Source of the DNA: Jatrophihabitans telluris
Lineage (GTDB): Bacteria > Actinomycetota > Actinomycetes > Mycobacteriales > Jatrophihabitantaceae
Reading direction: 5' to 3'
Assembly (NCBI RefSeq): GCF_023516435.1
Contig: NZ_CP097332.1
Location: 3,472,001-3,536,000, forward strand
DNA: 64,000 nt
Shown here: positions 8,204 through 17,045 of the stretch, piece by piece
How positions within the stretch are numbered: the first letter of the stretch is position 1
How the letters are laid out: every line of letters begins with the position of its first letter
The notes under the pieces: generated by a model
Told to the model about the DNA's origin: nothing
The model's database searches: none
The model's input: only the letters and a program-made list of their open reading frames with translations
Made by a program: the position numbers and the translations under genes

Positions 8204-9385
8204 TCAGTCCTGGGGGTTCCAGAGTTCGTCGAGGATCGCGGCCGTGAAGCGCACCCCGACGGCCAGCGCACTCTCGTCGATGTCGAAGCTGGGCTGATGC
8301 AGGTCGCCCCCCTCGGTTCCCGGCACCCGCACGCCCAGGCGGGCCATCGAACCCGCAACGGTGCGCAGGTACCAGGCGAAGTCCTCGCCACCCATGGACT
8401 GAGCGGTGTCGGACACGCCGTGCGAACCCAGCGCCGCCAGGGCCGCCTGGGTCTGGAGCGCCACCAGCGAGGGATCGTTGACCACCGCGGGCACACCGCG
8501 CTCGTAATGGACCTCCACCTTCGCCCCCGTCGGCGCGACGATGTCGGCGGCCAGCTGCGTGACCAGTGGCTGCAGGCGCTCCCACAGGTGCCCGTCGAGC
8601 ATCCGCAGCGTTCCCCGCATCGATCCGCTCTGCGGGATGGCATTCGCCGCGGAACCGGCCGATACGGTGCCCCACACCAGGGACAGGGCAGAACGGGGAT
8701 CGACCCGGCGGGACAGTAGTCCCGGTAGTTCGGTGATGAGCAGGCCGAGGGCGTAGACGAGGTCGACGGTCAGCTGGGGACGTGCGGTGTGCCCACCGGG
8801 ACCCGACAGCCGCACCTCGATCTGGTCGAACGCGGCGGTAATGGCGCCGACCCGCAGACCTACCTTGCCCGCGTCGAGCTTCGGGTCACAGTGGACCGCG
8901 AAGATCTTCTCGACGCCGGTCAGCGCGCCGGCGTCGACGACCGCCATGGCGCCACCGGGCATGCGTTCTTCGGCGGGCTGGAAGATGAGTCGGACGGAGC
9001 CGGGCCAGGTCGTGGCCGCGCCGGCCAGCACGCCGGCCACACCCAGCAGGATCGCGGTATGCGCATCATGGCCGCAGGCGTGGCAGACCCCTGGCACCTG
9101 GGATGCGTACGGGACGATCTTGTGATCGGGCAGCGGCAGGGCATCGATGTCAGCCCGCAACGCGGTGAACGTCGGTCCGTCGCCGATGTCGCACACCACC
9201 CCGGTACCGACCGCCAACCGGCTCGGGTTCAGTCCGAAGCCGCGCAGCGTGGTCATGATCAGCTCGGTGGTGCGGTGCTCGGTGTAGGCCACCTCGGGGT
9301 GCCGGTGGAGGTCCCGCCGCCAGTCGACCAGATCGTCAGCGTGGGTTGCCAGCCATTTGGAGGCGAGTTCAGCGACCGGTTGCAC
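8204..9385 (-). CDS. M20D-family amidohydrolase (AmiA/AbgA-like)
   Basis: A 393-residue metal-dependent amidohydrolase that would cleave an N-acyl or peptide-like amide bond. The metal-binding HACGHDAHT is at about 102-110, preceded by RADIDALPLPD near 78-87, and the catalytic glutamates are in PAEERMPGGAM. The central lid/dimerisation domain runs from about 190 to 300, and GGEDFAWYL near the C-terminus supplies the last metal ligand region. Length and order fit the M20D group (hippurate or indole-acetyl-amino-acid hydrolases and the mycobacterial AmiA1/AmiB1). As in mycobacteria it sits between lpdA and the purine nucleoside phosphorylase gene, though the methylmalonyl-CoA genes intervene here. 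Substrate unknown. Start GTG 9385 follows a -10 element by 7 nt. Confidence 0.9.
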   Translation of the reverse strand: MQPVAELASKWLATHADDLVDWRRDLHRHPEVAYTEHRTTELIMTTLRGFGLNPSRLAVGTGVVCDIGDGPTFTALRADIDALPLPDHKIVPYASQVPGVCHACGHDAHTAILLGVAGVLAGAATTWPGSVRLIFQPAEERMPGGAMAVVDAGALTGVEKIFAVHCDPKLDAGKVGLRVGAITAAFDQIEVRLSGPGGHTARPQLTVDLVYALGLLITELPGLLSRRVDPRSALSLVWGTVSAGSAANAIPQSGSMRGTLRMLDGHLWERLQPLVTQLAADIVAPTGAKVEVHYERGVPAVVNDPSLVALQTQAALAALGSHGVSDTAQSMGGEDFAWYLRTVAGSMARLGVRVPGTEGGDLHQPSFDIDESALAVGVRFTAAILDELWNPQD

Positions 9386-9398
9386 GCTGTTCAGGTTA
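9383..9398 (-). promoter_or_regulatory. Leaderless -10 of the M20 amidohydrolase gene
   Basis: On the minus strand TAACCT (9398-9393) is followed by 7 nt and the GTG start at 9385. No ribosome site is visible. Confidence 0.55.
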
Positions 9399-9436
9399 TC
9401 GCCTACTGGCGGTCACCACGCCGACGAACGCCCACA

Positions 9437-10135
9437 TCACGCGGGCGGCGGTACCTCGAAGGCGCAGAACTCGTTGCCGTCCGGGTCGGCCATGACGGTC
9501 CAGCTGATGTCGTCGTCCGGGCGGCGGATCAGGGTGGCACCGAGATCGAGCAGATCGTCCGGCCGCGCCAGTTCGATGTCGATGTGCAACCGGTTCTTCG
9601 CCGACTTGTGCTCGGGCACCTCGCCGAAGTCGATGGATTCGAACGGCGCCCCCTCGATGCCGTCGAGCCACCACCAGGGCTCCTCGGGGTCGCGGTCGAG
9701 CGTGCCACCGAGTACCTGCTGCCACCACCGGGCGATGCGCTCGGGATCGTTGGAGTCGACCGCGAGATCCTTCAGCCGGGGACCGGTAACCGGCGCGGGC
9801 CGGACGAAGGCGCAGAATTCCTGTCCCTCCGGATCGGCCATGATCGTCCAGCGCGCGAAGGTTTGCAGCTGGCGGGCGCCGAGCGCCTCGAGCTCGGTCA
9901 GGCTGCCGGTGAACACGTCGACATGCAGGCGGTTCTTCACCGATTTGGGCTCGGGCACCTTGTTCAGCCAGACCAGATGGGTCGGCGTGGGGCCTTCGAG
10001 CCTGACATCGCCGTCGGTGGCGATCGTGGCGGTCAGGCCCAGTGCCGGCGCCCAGAAACGACTCGCCGCGATCGGATCGACCGTGTCGATGCACAGCGCC
10101 TGGTATCGGGCCAGCGGCCCCTGCGGAGTTGCCAT
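9437..10135 (-). CDS. VOC-superfamily protein with two glyoxalase-like domains
   Basis: A 232-residue protein made of two tandem vicinal-oxygen-chelate modules. Residues about 8-115 and 120-230 each carry the same pattern: a start of the type CIDTVDPIAASRFWAPALG, a middle KNRLHVDVFTG or KNRLHIDIELA, and an end DPEGQEFCAF or DPDGNEFCAF. The duplicated KNRLH-D and EFCAF motifs show the internal repeat clearly. Such proteins can be lyases, dioxygenases or antibiotic-binding proteins; metal-ligand positions cannot be assigned confidently, so no reaction is claimed. It is cytosolic and transcribed alone from its own -10 element. Confidence 0.85.
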   Translation of the reverse strand: MATPQGPLARYQALCIDTVDPIAASRFWAPALGLTATIATDGDVRLEGPTPTHLVWLNKVPEPKSVKNRLHVDVFTGSLTELEALGARQLQTFARWTIMADPEGQEFCAFVRPAPVTGPRLKDLAVDSNDPERIARWWQQVLGGTLDRDPEEPWWWLDGIEGAPFESIDFGEVPEHKSAKNRLHIDIELARPDDLLDLGATLIRRPDDDISWTVMADPDGNEFCAFEVPPPA

Positions 10136-10147
10136 GGCGACACCCTA
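10133..10147 (-). promoter_or_regulatory. Leaderless -10 of the VOC gene
   Basis: On the minus strand TAGGGT (10147-10142) is followed by 6 nt and the ATG at 10135, without a ribosome site. Confidence 0.55.
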
Positions 10148-10175
10148 GGCGCAGGCACCGACACCACACTGCCGG

Positions 10176-11159
10176 TCAGGAGACCTCGGCAAGGATCGCG
10201 GCGGCAGCCTGCTCCGGGGTGAGCTCGCCGGCGAGCACGGCTGCCTCCGCGCGGTGCACCGCGGCCCGGCCGGCGCTGGTGTCCAGTACCGCGAGCAGCC
10301 GATCGGTGACCATCGAGCGCGTCCAATCCACCAACTGCCGGCGGCGCTTGGCGTGGAAGCGATCCTGCTCGGCGAGGTGAGCCCGGTGCCGTTGCAGGGC
10401 CGACCACACCTCGTCCAGGCCGATGTTGTCCCGTCCGGAGCAGGTGAGCACCGGAGGCCGCCACTGCTCCTCGTCCGGGCCGAGCAGTGCCAGCGCGGAG
10501 GACAGTTCCCGACCCGCCCGCTCCGCTTCTGCCGCGTGCGCCCCGTCCGCCTTGTTGACCGCGATCACGTCGGCCAGTTCGAGGATTCCGCGCTTCATTG
10601 CCTGCAGCTGGTCCCCGGTCCGAGCCAGCGTCAGAAACAGGAACGTGTCGACCATGCCGGCCACGACGTATTCCGATTGGCCCACACCGACGGTCTCGAC
10701 CAGGACCACCTGGTAGCCGGCCGCCTCCATGATCAACAACGACTCGCGGGTGGCCCGCGCGACGCCGCCGAGGGTGGCGCCACTGGGCGACGGGCGCACG
10801 AAAGCCCTGTCCTGTACGGACAATCTCGCCATCCGGGTGCGGTCGCCCAGGATCGATCCGCCGGTCCTGGCCGAGGACGGATCGACCGCCAGCACGGCGA
10901 CCGACTGCCCCGCGTCGATGAGGTTCATGCCGAGCGTGTCGATGAAGGTGGACTTGCCGACGCCGGGTACCCCGGTGACGCCGATCCGGCGAGCGCCGCC
11001 GGTCGCCGGGAGCAGTTCCGCGATCAGGGCCTGCGCCTGCTCGCGATGGTCGGCCCGGCGCGACTCGACCAGGGTGATCGCCCGCGCTATGCAGGCCCGG
11101 TCCCCCGCCCGGATCCCGGCACTCAGGTCACCGGCAGCGGGCACGTCCGGGGTGTCCAT
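10176..11159 (-). CDS. meaB: Methylmalonyl-CoA mutase-associated GTPase MeaB
   Basis: A 327-residue G3E-family P-loop GTPase that protects and reloads adenosylcobalamin in methylmalonyl-CoA mutase. The Walker A GVPGVGKST lies at 63-71, followed by VLAVDPSSARTGGSILGDRTRM, the switch region VLVETVGVGQSEYVVAGMVD, and the base-recognition NKADG. Length and motif order match MeaB/ArgK. Its ATG overlaps the mutB stop by one base (TGATG), so the three genes mutA-mutB-meaB are translationally coupled. The C-terminal helical tail (AAVLAGELTPEQAAAAILAE) is the usual dimerisation arm. Confidence 0.95.
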   Translation of the reverse strand: MDTPDVPAAGDLSAGIRAGDRACIARAITLVESRRADHREQAQALIAELLPATGGARRIGVTGVPGVGKSTFIDTLGMNLIDAGQSVAVLAVDPSSARTGGSILGDRTRMARLSVQDRAFVRPSPSGATLGGVARATRESLLIMEAAGYQVVLVETVGVGQSEYVVAGMVDTFLFLTLARTGDQLQAMKRGILELADVIAVNKADGAHAAEAERAGRELSSALALLGPDEEQWRPPVLTCSGRDNIGLDEVWSALQRHRAHLAEQDRFHAKRRRQLVDWTRSMVTDRLLAVLDTSAGRAAVHRAEAAVLAGELTPEQAAAAILAEVS

Positions 11160-13366
11160 CAGGCCGTCGGCAACTGCCGCTCGAGCGCCGCGAGCAGCTC
11201 GAGGGCCGAGTCGGCGATCACCGATCCCGGCGGGAAGATCGCCGCGGCACCGGCCGAACGCAGGGCCGGGAAGTCCTGCGGCGGGATGACACCACCCACC
11301 ACGATCACGATGTCCGATCGCCCTTGTGCCACCAACTCATCTCGCAGTGCCGGCACCAGCGTGAGGTGGCCCGCCGCGAGTGAATTGACGCCGACGACGT
11401 GCACGTCGGCCTCCACCGCCTGCCGGGCGACTTCGGCCGGGGTCTGGAACAACGGGCCCACGTCGACATCGAAACCGAGGTCGGCAAAGGCCGTCGCGAT
11501 CACTTTCTGCCCGCGGTCGTGGCCGTCCTGGCCCATCTTGGCCACCAGGATCCGCGGGCGCCGACCGTGCTCGGCCGCGAAGGTGTCGGTCGCCGCCCGC
11601 GCGCGACTGATCGAGCTCCGGGCGTCCGTCCCACCGGATTCGGCCTCGCTGCGATACACACCCGAGATCGTACGGATCGTGGCCGAATGCCGGCCGAACA
11701 CTGCCTCCAGCGCGTCGGAGATCTCGCCGACCGTGGCCTTGGCGCGGGCCGCGTCGATAGCCAGCGCCAAGAGGTTGCCGTCCGATCCGGCTCCGTTGGT
11801 GAGGGCGTTCAAAGCTTGGGCGGTGGCGTTGTGATCGCGTTCGTCCTTGAGCCGTCGCAGCTTCTCGGCTTGCTGCGCTCGGACGCCGGCGTTGTCGATC
11901 TTGAGGACGTCCAGCTGTTCCTCGGTATCGAGCCGGTATTTGTTGACGCCGATCACCGGTTGCCGACCGGAATCGATCCGGGCCTGCGTCCTGGCCGCGG
12001 CCTCCTCGATCCGGAGCTTGGGCAAGCCCTGGTCGATCGCGCGGGCCATCCCGCCGGCGCGTTCCACCTCGGTGATGTGCGTCCAGGCCGATCGGGCCAG
12101 GTCGTGCGTCAGCTTCTCCACGTAGGCCGAGCCGCCCCACGGGTCGATGACCCGGGTGGTGCCGGATTCCTGCTGCAATACCAGCTGGGTGTTGCGGGCG
12201 ATGCGGGCGGAGAAGTCCGTCGGCAGAGCGAGGGCCTCATCGAGGGCGTTGGTGTGCAGGGACTGGGTGTGGCCCTGCGTCGCCGCCATGGCCTCGACGC
12301 CGGTCCGAATCACGTTGTTGAAGACGTCCTGCGCGGTCAGTGACCAGCCCGAGGTCTGGGAATGTGCCCGCAGCGACAGGGACTTCTCGCTCACCGGGCC
12401 GAACTGCTTGACCAGCTTGGCCCACAGCAGCCGCCCGGCGCGCAGCTTGGCCACCTCCATGAAGAAGTTCATCCCGATCGCCCAGAAGAACGACAGTCTC
12501 GGCGCGAAGGCGTCGATGGTCAGACCGGCGTCCAGTCCCGCCCGGAGGTATTCCACGCCGTCGGCCAGCGTGTAGGCCAGCTCCAGGTCGGCCGTGGCAC
12601 CCGCCTCCTGGATGTGATAACCCGAGATCGAGATCGAGTTGAAACGCGGCATCTGCCGACTGGTGAAGGAGAAGATGTCGCTGATGATGCGCATCGAGGG
12701 CGCGGGCGGGTAGATGTAGGTGTTGCGAACCATGAACTCCTTGAGGATGTCGTTCTGGATCGTCCCGGTCAGCTGTCCGGGCTTCACGCCCTGTTCCTCG
12801 GCCGCCACCACGTACAGCGCCAGTACCGGTAACACCGCACCGTTCATGGTCATCGACACGCTCATCTGGTCCAGCGGAATACCGTCGAAGAGTTGCCGCA
12901 TGTCGTAGATGGAATCGATGGCGACGCCGGCCATGCCGACGTCCCCGATCACACGGGGGTTGTCGCTGTCATACCCGCGGTGGGTGGGCAGGTCGAAGGC
13001 GACCGACAGCCCTTTCTGACCCATCGCGAGATTACGACGGTAGAAGGCATTCGACTCGGTGGCGGTGGAGAAACCGGCATACTGGCGCACCGTCCACGGT
13101 TGGGTCACGTACATCGTGGGGTACGGCCCGCGTAGGAACGGAGCGATACCCGGGTAGGTCTGCAAGAAGTCCACGCCGGCCAGGTCCTCGGCGCGGTAGA
13201 CGGGCGGCACGACAATGCCCTCGGGCGTGTGCCACGCCGGCGCCCGCGGAGCGCGATTGGCCTGCGACGCAGCGGGTTTCGAGCTTCGCAAGGTGGCCGA
13301 ACCGAAGTCCGGGATCCTCGTGACCGGCTGGCTTGCGGAAGTGGCCGCGGTGTCCTCGGTACTCAC
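11159..13366 (-). CDS. mutB: Methylmalonyl-CoA mutase, large (catalytic) subunit
   Basis: A 735-residue adenosylcobalamin enzyme that interconverts methylmalonyl-CoA and succinyl-CoA. The TIM barrel (about 60-580) contains [29 protein letters not shown] and [14 protein letters not shown], which bind the CoA ester. The C-terminal cobalamin domain has DGHDRG with the cobalt-ligating His near residue 615, followed by the GV-rich Rossmann segment [11 protein letters not shown]. Length equals the classical large subunit. The GTG start at 13366 overlaps the mutA stop by 4 bp. Together with the acyl-CoA carboxylase at 3.4-5.1 kb it supports propionyl-CoA degradation, but no methylmalonyl-CoA epimerase gene is in the window. 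Confidence 0.97.
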   Translation of the reverse strand: MSTEDTAATSASQPVTRIPDFGSATLRSSKPAASQANRAPRAPAWHTPEGIVVPPVYRAEDLAGVDFLQTYPGIAPFLRGPYPTMYVTQPWTVRQYAGFSTATESNAFYRRNLAMGQKGLSVAFDLPTHRGYDSDNPRVIGDVGMAGVAIDSIYDMRQLFDGIPLDQMSVSMTMNGAVLPVLALYVVAAEEQGVKPGQLTGTIQNDILKEFMVRNTYIYPPAPSMRIISDIFSFTSRQMPRFNSISISGYHIQEAGATADLELAYTLADGVEYLRAGLDAGLTIDAFAPRLSFFWAIGMNFFMEVAKLRAGRLLWAKLVKQFGPVSEKSLSLRAHSQTSGWSLTAQDVFNNVIRTGVEAMAATQGHTQSLHTNALDEALALPTDFSARIARNTQLVLQQESGTTRVIDPWGGSAYVEKLTHDLARSAWTHITEVERAGGMARAIDQGLPKLRIEEAAARTQARIDSGRQPVIGVNKYRLDTEEQLDVLKIDNAGVRAQQAEKLRRLKDERDHNATAQALNALTNGAGSDGNLLALAIDAARAKATVGEISDALEAVFGRHSATIRTISGVYRSEAESGGTDARSSISRARAATDTFAAEHGRRPRILVAKMGQDGHDRGQKVIATAFADLGFDVDVGPLFQTPAEVARQAVEADVHVVGVNSLAAGHLTLVPALRDELVAQGRSDIVIVVGGVIPPQDFPALRSAGAAAIFPPGSVIADSALELLAALERQLPTA

Positions 13367-15267
13367 GGGCCCTCCTCCGTCAGCTGGGCCAGGGCGGATC
13401 GGAGCACGGTCACGACGTCCATCCCGGCGTAGAGGTAGCCGTCGGCACCGGATTCGGCACCGGATTCGGCACCGGGTTCAGAATCGAGTTCTGCACCGAC
13501 ACCGACGCGCCCGGCCAGCCACACGAATCGGGCACCCGCCGCCTTGAGCGCGGTCGCCGCGGCGGCGGCCTGCTCGTCATAGACCCGGTCGCTGGAGCAC
13601 AGACAGACGCCTGGCGTTCCGCTCGCGCGGAACTGGTCCACGAGTTCCGGGACGGACCCCGAGCCGGCGACGGCTTCGATCCCGCCGGCCTGGAACAGGT
13701 TCGCCGCAAAGGCCGATCGGGTCGCCGACGCGGCCGGGCCGCCGAGACCGGCAAGAAAGATCCGCGGCCTGCTTCCCCGCTCGGTCAGTGCGGCGTCACT
13801 GAGATCGCGCAGGGCCTCGAAGTCCTCGGCGTACCGGATCCGCGGCAACAATCCGGCGCTACCGGCATGCGGTTTGGCGAGCCGGGGCACCGCGGGCTCG
13901 TCGAGGTAGGCGAATTCGCTGACGCCGGTTATCGGGCTGCGGCGTCGCGCTATGGAATCACGCCGCGTCGCGTAGGACGCGGCCAAGCGGGCGGCCAGGG
14001 CCCCACTGCGCAACAGCGAGTGGACTCCCCCGCCCCGCTCCAGTTCGGTGAAGATGTCCCAGGCCTGGTCGGCCATTTGGGCGGTGAGCGACTCGACGTA
14101 GTACGAGCCGCCCGCCGGGTCGGCGACCCGGGCCAGGCTCGACTCGTCGTGCAGGATCGAGGAGGTGTTGCGAGCCAGCCGCCGGGCGAAGTCGTCGGAG
14201 ACGCCCAGCTCGGAGTCGAAGGGCAGCACGGTGATCGCGTCCGCGCCGCCGACCGCGGCGGAGAAGCAACCGATGGTCGTGCGCAGCAGATTCACCCACG
14301 GATCGCGGCGAGTCATCATCGCGGCCGAGGTGACGGCGTGCTGTCGCTGGCCGCTGCGGTCCACACCCGCGCCGGACAGTTCGGCGACCCGGTCCCACAC
14401 CTGGCGCGCCGCACGCAGTTTGGCGATCGAGGTGAACTGCTCGGCGGTTACGGTGAGGCGGAACTCGATCCGGCCCAGCGCGTCGTGGAGGTCCAGCCCG
14501 GCCTGGACGAGTGCCCGCAGATAGGCCACGCCGACCGAGGTGGCCAGGGCTACCTCCTCCGCGGCCGTGGCGCCGGCCTCGGCGTAGATCGTGCCGTCCG
14601 CGACGGCGATTCCGAGATGCGGAGCATCGCTGACCAGCGCCACCAGCTCGGTGAAGTCGACCGGACGATCCACACCGACTCGAGCCAGGTCACCGATCGG
14701 GTCGCTACCCAGGCTGCCGTGCAACTCAGCGGCCGCGACGCCTCGCTCGGCCGCCGCGCTCAGCAGGATCCGGGCCGCGACTGTCGTTTCCGGGCCTGCC
14801 TGCAGGACCACGGGGGCGAGGTCGAGATACACCCCGGCCAGGCTCTGTGCGATCTCGGAGACGGGCACGCCGCCCTCGCCGGCCCGCAACCACACCGAGG
14901 TCGCACCGTTTTCCAGGTCGGTCAGCAGCGCCCGGTTGGCCTGCTCGGCGTCAGGACCTTCGATCAAGGCCCGGACGTCCCAACCACCAACGGTCGCGGC
15001 GTCGACGGTCGCGCCCCGCGTGAACGGAGCCTGTCCCGGAAGGCTGGATGCGGCGCCGGCCGGCAGATCGGCGGCGGTGTACAGGGGTCGCAGGATCAGG
15101 CCATCGTCGGTGCGGGTCGTCAACGCCGCCTCGGGATCGGCGACATCGGTGCGTCCAGACTTGGCCAGCACCGCGGCCACCGCCGCCCGCCAGTCGTCGG
15201 CGGTGGCCGGCGCAAAGTCCGTCGCCACGGACAGCGTGCCGGCCGGATCGGTCTCGGGCACAGTCAT
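13363..15267 (-). CDS. mutA: Methylmalonyl-CoA mutase, small subunit
   Basis: The 634-residue partner subunit of the mutA/mutB heterodimer. It shares the barrel fold ([10 protein letters not shown] and [20 protein letters not shown] near the N-terminus, [20 protein letters not shown] in the middle) but its cobalamin-like C-terminal domain lacks the DxHxxG motif, reading [16 protein letters not shown] there, as expected for the non-catalytic subunit. Near the C-terminus an Ala/Ser/Glu/Gly linker is encoded by a 12-bp tandem repeat. The ATG at 15267 is preferred to an in-frame TTG at 15300 because it lies 7 nt after TACGAT with no ribosome site. It is the first gene of the mutA-mutB-meaB operon. 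Confidence 0.93.
   Translation of the reverse strand: MTVPETDPAGTLSVATDFAPATADDWRAAVAAVLAKSGRTDVADPEAALTTRTDDGLILRPLYTAADLPAGAASSLPGQAPFTRGATVDAATVGGWDVRALIEGPDAEQANRALLTDLENGATSVWLRAGEGGVPVSEIAQSLAGVYLDLAPVVLQAGPETTVAARILLSAAAERGVAAAELHGSLGSDPIGDLARVGVDRPVDFTELVALVSDAPHLGIAVADGTIYAEAGATAAEEVALATSVGVAYLRALVQAGLDLHDALGRIEFRLTVTAEQFTSIAKLRAARQVWDRVAELSGAGVDRSGQRQHAVTSAAMMTRRDPWVNLLRTTIGCFSAAVGGADAITVLPFDSELGVSDDFARRLARNTSSILHDESSLARVADPAGGSYYVESLTAQMADQAWDIFTELERGGGVHSLLRSGALAARLAASYATRRDSIARRRSPITGVSEFAYLDEPAVPRLAKPHAGSAGLLPRIRYAEDFEALRDLSDAALTERGSRPRIFLAGLGGPAASATRSAFAANLFQAGGIEAVAGSGSVPELVDQFRASGTPGVCLCSSDRVYDEQAAAAATALKAAGARFVWLAGRVGVGAELDSEPGAESGAESGADGYLYAGMDVVTVLRSALAQLTEEGP
13443..13478. 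repeat. 12-bp tandem repeat inside mutA
   Basis: Three head-to-tail copies of CGGCACCGGATT (the last reads CGGCACCGGGTT). On the coding strand they encode a repeated Asn-free linker of the type GAES in the C-terminal part of the small subunit. Copy number is a likely site of slippage; every change of one unit keeps the frame. Confidence 0.8.
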
Positions 15268-15280
15268 GGCGCGGATCGTA
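15265..15280 (-). promoter_or_regulatory. Leaderless -10 of the mutA operon
   Basis: On the minus strand TACGAT (15280-15275) is followed by 7 nt and the ATG at 15267. It diverges from the purine nucleoside phosphorylase promoter 65 bp away. No cobalamin riboswitch can fit between this promoter and the start. Confidence 0.5.
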
Positions 15281-15345
15281 TGTCCGCCTCCAGCGAGCAA
15301 ACGCAGCCGAGTGGCAGATCTCTCGCCTGCTCCCAGGGCTGCGGC

Positions 15346-15362
15346 TAGGCTGCCTCGCTGTG
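15346..15362 (+). promoter_or_regulatory. Leaderless -10 of the purine nucleoside phosphorylase operon
   Basis: TAGGCT (15346-15351) is followed by 8 nt and the GTG at 15360, without a ribosome site. The identical hexamer precedes upp, add and serS in this window. Confidence 0.6.
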
Positions 15363-16196
15363 ACCGATTCCGCGCCTATCTCAACTGCCTCTGCCTCCGA
15401 TCCGAGCGAGGAGGCCCGTGCCGCTGCGGCCAGACTGGCCGAGCTGACGGGGGTGCGACAGCATGACGTAGCCCTGGTTCTCGGCTCGGGCTGGGTCCCG
15501 GCGGTGGACCGGATGTCGGAGGACGCCGGCGGCCACGTCGAGTTCGACAACACCGAGCTGCCCGGCTTCCGGGCGGCGGGAGTGGCCGGGCACTCCGGCA
15601 AGATCCGGTCGCTCGAGGTCAGCGGCAAGCGCGTGCTCGCCTTCCTCGGCCGTACCCACTACTACGAGTCCCGCGACGTGCGTGCGGTAGCTCATGGGGT
15701 GCGGACCGCGGCCGCCGCGGGGTGCCGGGTCACCGTTCTGACCAACGCCTGCGGCGGGCTGCGCGCGGACATGAACGTCGGCGATCCGGTACTGATCTCC
15801 GACTCCATCAACCTGACCTGGGCCACCCCGTTGGTGGGGGCCCGGTTCGTCGACCTCACCGACCTGTACTCCAAGCGGCTGCGGGCCCTGATGCTCGAGA
15901 TCGACCCAAGCCTGGCCGAAGGCGTCTACGCCCAGTTCCCCGGTCCGCAGTACGAGACGCCGGCCGAGGTCCGGATGGCCCGCACGCTCGGCGCCGACCT
16001 CGTCGGCATGTCGACCGTGCTGGAGGCGATCGCCGCCCACGCCGAGGGGTCGGAGGTGCTCGGCATCTCCCTGGTCACCAACCTCGCGGCCGGGATCACC
16101 GGCGAGCCGTTGAACCACGAGGAGGTGCTGGCCGCCGGCAAGGCTGCGGCGACCAGGGCCGGTGGTCTGCTGGCCGAGTTGCTCGCCCGGCTGTGA
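15360..16196 (+). CDS. Purine nucleoside phosphorylase (trimeric type)
   Basis: A 278-residue phosphorylase that splits purine (deoxy)ribonucleosides with phosphate into base and (deoxy)ribose-1-phosphate. Motifs of the trimeric class are present: the phosphate loop VLGSGWV near 30-40, GHSGKIRS, the GRTHYYES segment, LTNACGGLR (canonical form TNAAGG), the base-site [12 protein letters not shown], and GMSTVLEA. The start GTG 15360 directly follows a -10 element; longer open frames upstream belong to antisense noise over mutA. The next gene overlaps by 4 bp (GTGA). Gene order with a phosphomannomutase and upp matches mycobacterial deoD-pmmB-upp (recalled), so deoD or punA would both be used as names. 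Confidence 0.94.
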   Translation: MTDSAPISTASASDPSEEARAAAARLAELTGVRQHDVALVLGSGWVPAVDRMSEDAGGHVEFDNTELPGFRAAGVAGHSGKIRSLEVSGKRVLAFLGRTHYYESRDVRAVAHGVRTAAAAGCRVTVLTNACGGLRADMNVGDPVLISDSINLTWATPLVGARFVDLTDLYSKRLRALMLEIDPSLAEGVYAQFPGPQYETPAEVRMARTLGADLVGMSTVLEAIAAHAEGSEVLGISLVTNLAAGITGEPLNHEEVLAAGKAAATRAGGLLAELLARL

Positions 16197-17026
16197 CCGT
16201 TCTGCTCACCGGTTCGTCGGGCCGGATCGGACGGATGCTCACGGCTCGGCTCCCGCCACGCGGCATCGCGTTACGCACCTTCGATCGGGTACCGCCGGCA
16301 GACGTGGTCGCCGACGTCACCGACCTTGCCGCGCTCACCCAGGCGATGGCCGGGGTGGACGCGGTCGTGCATCTGGCCGGACAACCCACCGAGGCGCCGT
16401 GGCCGGTCATCCGCGCGGCGAACATCGACGGCACCGTGACCCTGTTCGAGGCCGCCAGGGCCGCAGGGGTGCGACGGGTGGTCTACGCCTCGTCCAACCA
16501 TGCGGTCGGTTTCACCCCGCACGACGACCTCTCCGCCGGTGCCGATCTGCCCGCCGATACGCCCGCTCGACCGGACACGCTCTACGGCGTCAGCAAGGTG
16601 TTCGGCGAGGCACTGGGGCGCTACTACGTCGACCGGTACGGCTTCGACGTCGCCTGCCTGCGGATCGGTTCCTGCCAGGAGGAGCCACCGAACAGCCGGG
16701 CCCTGGCCACCTGGCTCTCGCCCGGGGACGTCACCGCCCTGGTGTCGGCGTGCCTGACCCACCCCCACCTCGGGTACCGGCTCATCTGGGGCGTGTCGGC
16801 GAATCGGCACCGCTGGTTCTCCCTCGACGCTGGCGCCGAGATCGGCTTCGTCCCCGAAGACGACGCCGCCGCCGTACGGCCGGAGCTCGACGTCGCCGAT
16901 CGCGGTGCGCTGGACGCGCGGGTGGGCGGCGAGTACACCGAGGCCGAGTTCGGCATCGACGAGGTCACCGCGGGGTTCGAACACGACTCCACCGGCACCG
17001 GCACCGGCACCGGCACAACAGCCTGA
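16193..17026 (+). CDS. NAD-dependent epimerase/dehydratase (uronate dehydrogenase-like SDR)
   Basis: A 277-residue extended short-chain dehydrogenase. The Rossmann motif TGSSGRIG lies at about 5-12, VVHLAGQPT at about 60-68, a catalytic Ser-containing [11 protein letters not shown], and YGVSKVFGE with the YxxxK pair. The sequence pattern ([46 protein letters not shown]) is that of the uronate dehydrogenase/NAD-epimerase group, acting on a sugar acid or nucleotide sugar; the exact substrate is unknown. It is translationally coupled to the phosphorylase gene before it and ends just 19 nt before the phosphomannomutase gene. The extreme C-terminus is a Thr-Gly run encoded by a short tandem repeat. 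Confidence 0.85.
   Translation: MTVLLTGSSGRIGRMLTARLPPRGIALRTFDRVPPADVVADVTDLAALTQAMAGVDAVVHLAGQPTEAPWPVIRAANIDGTVTLFEAARAAGVRRVVYASSNHAVGFTPHDDLSAGADLPADTPARPDTLYGVSKVFGEALGRYYVDRYGFDVACLRIGSCQEEPPNSRALATWLSPGDVTALVSACLTHPHLGYRLIWGVSANRHRWFSLDAGAEIGFVPEDDAAAVRPELDVADRGALDARVGGEYTEAEFGIDEVTAGFEHDSTGTGTGTGTTA
16991..17014. repeat. Hexanucleotide repeat at the 3' end of the epimerase gene
   Basis: Four perfect copies of ACCGGC encode the alternating Gly-Thr tail just before the stop. It is in frame, so gain or loss of units changes only tail length. Confidence 0.8.
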
Positions 17027-17045
17027 TCGACAAGGGAGGAATCGA

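Noticed and set aside
15268-15345. Cobalamin riboswitch ahead of mutA
   Set aside because: The gap to the divergent gene is under 100 bp and mutA starts 7 nt after its -10; no B12-box-like sequence seen.
13333-15348. 671-residue open frame antisense to mutA
   Set aside because: Gly/Arg/Asp-rich with no recognisable domain; mutA motifs are on the minus strand.
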